The position numbers and the translations under genes are program-made. From Hypericum androsaemum (lineage: Eukaryota > Streptophyta > Magnoliopsida > Malpighiales > Hypericaceae), in assembly GCA_963995505.1 (NCBI GenBank), contig OZ023181.1, positions 2,269,487 through 2,333,486 on the forward strand: a DNA stretch of 64,000 nucleotides. The letters are read 5' to 3'. A model generated the notes under the pieces. The model was not told the DNA's origin. It saw nothing but the letters and a program-made list of their open reading frames with translations, and ran no database searches. The stretch's first letter is position 1, and every line of letters begins with the position of its first letter. Shown piece by piece: positions 59,856 through 64,000 of the stretch.

Positions 59856-60844
59856 TGTTGGAAAAATTGAATGAAACTTCAATGCAAAACCCAAAAGTGG
59901 AAAGCCTAAAGTGGAAATGGAAAGTGCATTACCACATCGAAAATCGCAAGGGATTTTTTTTCTGTTTATAAGGAGAAGCTCCAAGCTGGTGTAATAATAA
60001 ATGTTCCACTTGAAGAGCTGACCGAGCAAGAGCACGAGCACGAGCACGAGCATGAGCACGAGCACGAGCATGCACTCGCGCTTGCGTATGTGCGTGTACG
60101 TGTGCGTGTGCGCATGGCACATTGGACGCAGGTCGCAATGGGCGCTTTGTGGCGCACTTGGCACGTGCGCATCATCGCGAGGAGCTGGAGGAGCCTTAAG
60201 ACTTTTGCCAAATTCTGGAAGAGCTACGAGGTGCGTGCAAGGTAGCTTGCGAAGATGCGAGCTGGCCCAACGGATGAAGGGCAACCAGCATGCGTCCAGA
60301 AACTGGAACATCCTGGAGGCTTCCAGATTGCCACCGAAGAGGCACGAGGAGTGCCTGGAAGGCCTGTGGCCGAAGAGACACCAGTAGGCATCCAGGAGCC
60401 CTGAAGAGACACCTATGTGCATCCAAAAAACTGGTGGCCGAAAGGGTGCCTCGGCTCCCAGAAATGTGAGAGTATGGTACCCTCTCGGAAGTGCCTGGCA
60501 GCCATTCGGAGACCAGCCATCCTTGCCTATAAATAGACCCTTTTCCCTCATTTGCAAATCACCCCGCAACTCATTGCATAAGCATTCGTTAGCAATAGTT
60601 GTTCTTCTGTCCCTCTCTCAAGAAAGTTCTGAATATCGGACGGTTCGCCTGAAGCTTCAAGGGTCATTGTGCTACGAACTCGAAGTTCGAAAGTCGTTGT
60701 ATCTTGGGGACGATTGCCGCAGTCCGTAAGCACTGAATACATGGCAATCTCATCTTACGGAAAAAGAGTGCAACTCGTGCATCGACTATTCTTGCATCGA
60801 CTATTAAATATCCTAATCAAGTGCACCACCTCTGAATAACAGCA
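59856..60844 (+). repeat. 3' LTR of element D (989 bp)
   Basis: Direct repeat of 54573-55405 and the more complete copy. It contains a GAGCAC/GAGCAT array at about 60024-60070, a GT-rich stretch to 60110, and a TATA box TATAAATAG at 60528-60536. Confidence 0.92.
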
Positions 60845-60849
60845 CCCTT

Positions 60850-61386
60850 TACTTATGCAAATGGTCCATCGTTTCTTTTCTTTGAAACTAAATGGCGTCT
60901 CCTTCAGGCATATTAGTCCTTGGTCCGAAATTAGTGCGGGTTTAAGAAAAATGAGTAACGAATGAGAATAACAAAAATGTATAAATAAAAAATTCAAAAG
61001 ATCGAAGAAATTAATGAGTCGATTTGATATTTCGGCATTTCAAATTAGAAAAACAAATTTCAGATATTTGTTTACCTATAATCAGTCATCTTTAGAGAAG
61101 ATTGTTGCACATAGATTGTAAAATTTCCATAGACTACTTGATTACTTACCTAGACATAATATCGGAAAATTCATATCAGACCCACGGTCGTATAATAACA
61201 ATAGATTCGATGAACTTGCTTAGTCCTCAATTGAATCACGGCAATTGTATTAGTAGGGCTTTTTGGCTACTAATTTAAGCCGTCAGATTCGTCTACGGCT
61301 GAACATTGAGAAAACTAATTTGATATATCCGCAAACATTTTTACCGTTTTAAAGTTGGATTTTAGTCGGCTGCACTTATGGGGAAT
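60850..61386. other. Intergenic, no gene seen
   Basis: AT-rich non-coding sequence between element D and the LINE 3' tail. No recognised feature. Confidence 0.4.
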
Positions 61387-61789
61387 TTTTTTTTTGGGTA
61401 AAGGAAGAGGGGCTAGCCCCTTAAATTAAAGAGAAAAGTCTATTTTAGTACCATGTGGTATCGTCAAAGATTACTTTAGTACCTTGTAGTAAAAAATTCA
61501 TCAATCGAGTCAAACAGCACCCAATTAACATTATTTAGGTCCACGGGCAGTTGTCCGGACTTGCCCCGACCTGCCCGAAACCTGCCCGGCCAACTAGACC
61601 CGCCAAGTCATCAAAAATCCGATGATGTGGCATCTTTCCACCCTCTCCTCTCTCTCCTCCTTCCCCTCTCTTCTTCTTCTTCTTCCCAGGAAAAAGTGAA
61701 ATTTTGTTTTTCAAAGAAAAGTGTAAATTGAAAATTTTGTCCTCCCCTACGGTCGCCGCCAACAACGGCGACAATATAGACCTCTCTCC

Positions 61790-62035
61790 TGGAGGTGATA
61801 TAGAACCTTAAAGAAGTTGGTCCTGTCGTTCGAGCGTCGACACAAGGAGAACATCAAGATCGGTTCGCCGATTTCGAGGTAGAGCTCCACCAGAAGCTCC
61901 AGCGCCTCCAGATCCTCGCCGGCGAGCTCGAGCTCTACCCGGAGTTCGTCGCCCTCAACTTCGTCCCCTCCATCCTCGGCCTCCTCTCCCACGACAACAC
62001 CGACATTGCCATAGACGTTGTCCAGCTCCTCCAGG
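61790..62035 (+). pseudogene. CTNNBL1: Captured beta-catenin-like protein 1 fragment, copy 1
   Basis: One frame encodes KKLVLSFERRHKENIK. A small internal deletion then shifts to a second frame encoding DRFADFEVELHQKLQRLQ, ELELYPEFVALNFVPSIL and LLSHDNTDIAIDVVQLLQ. This is the N-terminal part of plant CTNNBL1, an armadillo-like spliceosome-associated (Prp19 complex) protein. The fragment ends at LLQ, where the duplicated LINE/TIR sequence begins. No start codon or complete domain is present, so it is a captured gene fragment and not a gene. Confidence 0.85.
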
Positions 62036-62429
62036 TAAAGGATGAGGGGCTAGCCCCTTAAATTAAAGAGAAAAGTCTATTTTAGTACCATATGGTATTG
62101 TCAAAGATTACTTTAGTACCTTGTGGTAAAAAACTCATCAATCGAGTCAAACCGCACCCAATTAACATCATTTAGGTCCACGGACAGTTGTCCGGACTTG
62201 CCCTGACCTGCCCGAAACCTGCCCGGCCAACTAGACCCGCCCAAGTCATCAAAAATTTGATGATGTGAAATCTTTCCACCCTCTCCTCTCTCTCCTCCTT
62301 CCCCTCTCTTCTTCTTCTTCTTCTTCCCAGGAAAAAGTGAAAAAAAAATTTTCAAAGAAAAGTGTAAATTGAAAATTTTGTCCTCCCCTACGGTCGCCGC
62401 CAACAACGGCGACAATATGGACCTCTCTC

Positions 62430-62735
62430 CTGGAGGCAATAGAGAACCCTAAAGAAGCTGGTCCTATCGTTCGAGCATCGACACAAGGAAAACATCAAGA
62501 TCGGTTTGCCGATTTCGAGGTAGAGCTCCACCAGAAGCTCCAGCGACTCAAAATCCTCGCCAGCGGGCTCGAGCTCTACCCGGAGTTTGTCGCCCTTAAC
62601 TTTGTCCCCTCCATCCTCGGCCTCCTCTCCCACGACAACACCGACATTTCCATAGACGTTGTCCAGCTCCTCCAGGACCTCACTGATGAGGACATCCTCG
62701 AGGACAACAATGAAGAGCTCAGATGAATGGGGTGG
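62430..62735 (+). pseudogene. CTNNBL1: Captured beta-catenin-like protein 1 fragment, copy 2
   Basis: Same fragment as copy 1 with the same internal deletion after KENIK, but it continues past LLQ into DLTDEDILEDNNEELR before degenerating. The deletion shared by the two copies shows that it predates the tandem duplication. Copy 2 differs from copy 1 at several bases (for example ASGLELYPEF and DISIDVVQ), so the duplication is not recent. In the source gene LLQ and DLTDEDILE are contiguous in the protein. An intron boundary may lie between them (inference). Confidence 0.85.
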
Positions 62736-62994
62736 ATGTGGTGCTGCAGGCTGTGGCAATGGACAAGTCCCGGGATCCAAAGAGCTCGGATGAGGAAGAA
62801 AACTACCACGAGCACCACGAGTTCTCTTAAGTTAACTTACTGGTCAGGGTTTCTAGTTGTATGTTAATTGATTTTGTGATTTTGTTGTCAGGTGAGTAGC
62901 TACGGCGTCGTCAAGGATGTGATAGCCAACTCCTTCGTGGCGGCAGAGAGGAGAAGTTCAAGAGAGGGAGAGGAGAGAGAAAGAGTGAGAATAG
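62736..62994. other. Unassigned interior of the MULE-like element
   Basis: Follows the CTNNBL1 fragment and includes a stretch readable as SSDEEENYHEHHEFS-stop, a T-rich intron-like segment (62830-62890) ending TTGTTGTCAG, and a block readable as SSYGVVKDVIANSFVAAE. It could be exon and intron sequence from a second captured gene, but I do not recognise it. Confidence 0.4.
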
Positions 62995-63429
62995 AGGGAG
63001 AGGGAGAGAGGAGAGGGTGGAAAGATGCCACATCATCTAATTTTTTATGACGTGGTGGGTCTGGTTGGCCAGACAGGTTTCGGGCAAGTCCGGGCAACTG
63101 CCCGTGGACCTAAGTGATTTTAATTGGGTGCAGTTTGACTCGATTGATAGGTTTTTTACCACATAGTACTGAAGTAATTTTTGGCAATACCACAGGGTAT
63201 TAAAATAGACTTTTCTCTAAATTAAATAAGAAACCTCTTTGGTGGGGGAAAGGTCCACGAATGAGATTGCGACAGTTCGACCTCGTTAAAATCCTCTCGT
63301 GAAAAAAGCCAGTGGGAAAATTCACAAAAGGGAAAGAGTACCGTGGGAGGATATATTTCCCCCTTAATGTTAAAATCGCTAATTGTTCATTCCTCCATTC
63401 ACTTGCTTGGTTATACATCCTGATATCAT

Positions 63430-63949
63430 GACATAAAATGCTCCTGACCTCCGGTGGAGGATCGTTTAAAACAAAAACACCAAAAGGCATGGAAAATCCA
63501 AGATTGTCATGCATATCCGCACACCAATTAGCTTCTGTATAAGCATGAGTGATCTTGACGTTCCAATCCCCCGCAAGCTCATGTGCACTCTGGACCAACA
63601 GGGGGTTCGGGGCCAGCTGCTGGTGAGAGAGCTTAGTGATAAGTTTCACATCCGCCTTTGAATTGACTTCCACAATCAGGTTTTCAATGTTCTTGGCTTT
63701 ATAGAGCCTTTGAAGCAAACCCCACAACTCCGCATTGACACTGGAGCATCTTCCCATGTTGGCCGTGAAACCACCCAACCAAAATCCTTTATGATCCCTC
63801 AAGGCTCCCCCAGATGCAGCACAATCTAAAGACTTGCACATATCTCCGTCCATATTGAGCTTGGTCCATTTTGGAGGAGGTCGTTTCCATCCAATCAAGG
63901 TCTCCAATCTAGTCGATTTCATTGTCATCTCACTTGTCGCCTCTTTCAA
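63430..63949 (-). pseudogene. LINE RNase H domain (RVT_3 type), C-terminal end of ORF2
   Basis: The frame shows WTKLNMDGD, SGGALRDHKGFWLGGFT, VNAELWGLLQRLYKAKN, LIVEVNSKADVKLI and HAYTEANWCADMHDNLG, the usual order of the RNase H domain at the end of plant L1-type LINEs. The first aspartate (NMDGD) and the glutamate (AELWG) are present. The aspartate expected in the VE-x-DS block reads asparagine (VEVNSKAD), so the enzyme may be inactive. The open frame runs on to 63200 into the inserted MULE end, which is chance read-through. Upstream sequence lies outside the window. Confidence 0.8.
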
Positions 63950-64000
63950 CGTAATGAGCTGAATCTGTCATACAAACACACAATTGGGTTAGATAGGCGT

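Larger units (their letters stand above)
54573..60844 (+). mobile_element. Ty1/copia LTR retrotransposon D (same family as C)
   Basis: It is 6.3 kb, with 5-bp target duplications CCCTT at 54568-54572 and 60845-60849. LTRs are 54573-55405 and 59856-60844, with ends (C/T)GTTGGAAAAATTG and CAACA/CAGCA. The first LTR base has mutated from T to C. The region after the 5' LTR (ATCGTAAGACGTGATC) matches element C, not tRNA-Met. Coding remnants match element C in order and wording but are more decayed. Confidence 0.93.
61432..63217. mobile_element. Pack-MULE-like element carrying CTNNBL1 fragments
   Basis: It is 1786 bp, flanked by the 9-bp duplication TAAATTAAA. The terminal inverted repeats are about 220 bp: the left begins GAGAAAAGTCTATTTTAGTA at 61432, and the right ends with its near-complement at 63217. 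Both arms continue through GTCAAAC-GCACCCAATTA, TAGGTCCACGGGCAGTTG, CCCGAAACCTG, and GATGTGGCATCTTTCCACCC. The interior holds two tandem copies of a beta-catenin-like protein 1 exon fragment and further GC-rich sequence. No transposase was seen, so it is non-autonomous. A 636-bp tandem duplication (61398-62033 and 62034-62669) includes 34 bp of the flanking LINE, so it happened after insertion. Confidence 0.88.
61387..64000 (-). mobile_element. LINE 3' part, interrupted by a MULE-like element, truncated by the window
   Basis: The RNase H domain lies at about 63430-63949 on the - strand. The LINE tail continues after the inserted element as 61387-61431, ending on the - strand GGGGCTAGCCCC-TCTTCC-TTTACCC followed by poly-A (a T-run at 61387-61396 on the + strand). 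The two parts are joined by the 9-bp duplication TAAATTAAA (61423-61431 and 63218-63226). The reverse transcriptase part lies beyond 64000. Confidence 0.85.

Noticed and set aside
63200..63430. Continuation of the LINE open frame toward 63200
   Set aside because: The frame crosses the 9-bp duplication into the MULE TIR, so the last codons are chance read-through. The sequence before it looks like LINE 3' UTR.
1..64000. Search for CRISPR arrays, tRNA, rRNA or a multi-gene defence or biosynthetic system
   Set aside because: No regularly spaced identical short repeats with unique spacers, no tRNA-like folds with A and B boxes, and no cluster of functionally linked genes. The intact genes are unrelated plant housekeeping and regulatory genes.

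Overview
The window is nuclear DNA of a flowering plant, probably a eudicot. The evidence is intron-rich genes with GT/AG junctions, plant-type gene families (NUDT8-like Nudix hydrolase, group IX AP2/ERF factor, subfamily-I plasma-membrane H+-ATPase), Ty1/copia retrotransposons primed by initiator tRNA-Met, LINE-type retroposons and MULE-like DNA transposons. I cannot place the genus from sequence alone. There is no bacterial or viral operon structure, CRISPR array, rRNA or tRNA gene.

Layout. 1-833: last intron and terminal exon of an unrecognised + strand gene. 1351-4723: complete 12-exon palmitoyl-protein thioesterase on the - strand (350 aa), convergent with the first gene. 4932-7375: repeat-derived DNA, including one end of a MULE family found again near 61-63 kb. 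7376-9631: complete 9-exon NUDT8-like Nudix hydrolase on the - strand (373 aa). 9632-12674: AT-rich intergenic DNA with one long inverted-repeat structure.

12675-35013: one plasma-membrane H+-ATPase gene on the - strand, now a pseudogene about 22 kb long. A copia element (A, 13118-24273) lies in its penultimate exon and carries a second copia element (B, 19497-24084) inside its own 5' LTR. A third copia element (C, 26391-32909) lies in exon 10. The surviving exons also carry three nonsense changes and three single-base frameshifts.

35014-44170: gene-free DNA dominated by a tandem duplication of roughly 4 kb (35757-40100 and 40395-44170). Each copy was hit by different transposons, so each copy preserves the empty sites of the other's insertions. 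45486-46349: an intronless AP2/ERF transcription factor on the - strand. 46500-54572: intergenic DNA with short retroposons bounded by target-site duplications and an LTR derivative. 54573-60844: a fourth, decayed copia element (D) of the same family as C. 61387-64000: 3' end of a - strand LINE split by a 1.8-kb Pack-MULE-like element (61432-63217) with TIRs over 200 bp, a 9-bp target-site duplication, and two tandem copies of a captured exon fragment of beta-catenin-like protein 1 (CTNNBL1).

Only the thioesterase, the Nudix hydrolase, the ERF gene and the terminal exon at the left edge look functional. They share no pathway and are ordinary dispersed plant genes. I found no new multi-gene system. 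The most informative content is the evolutionary record: a gene destroyed by nested transposons, a transposon that captured and then duplicated a host gene fragment, and a segmental duplication that preserves empty sites.
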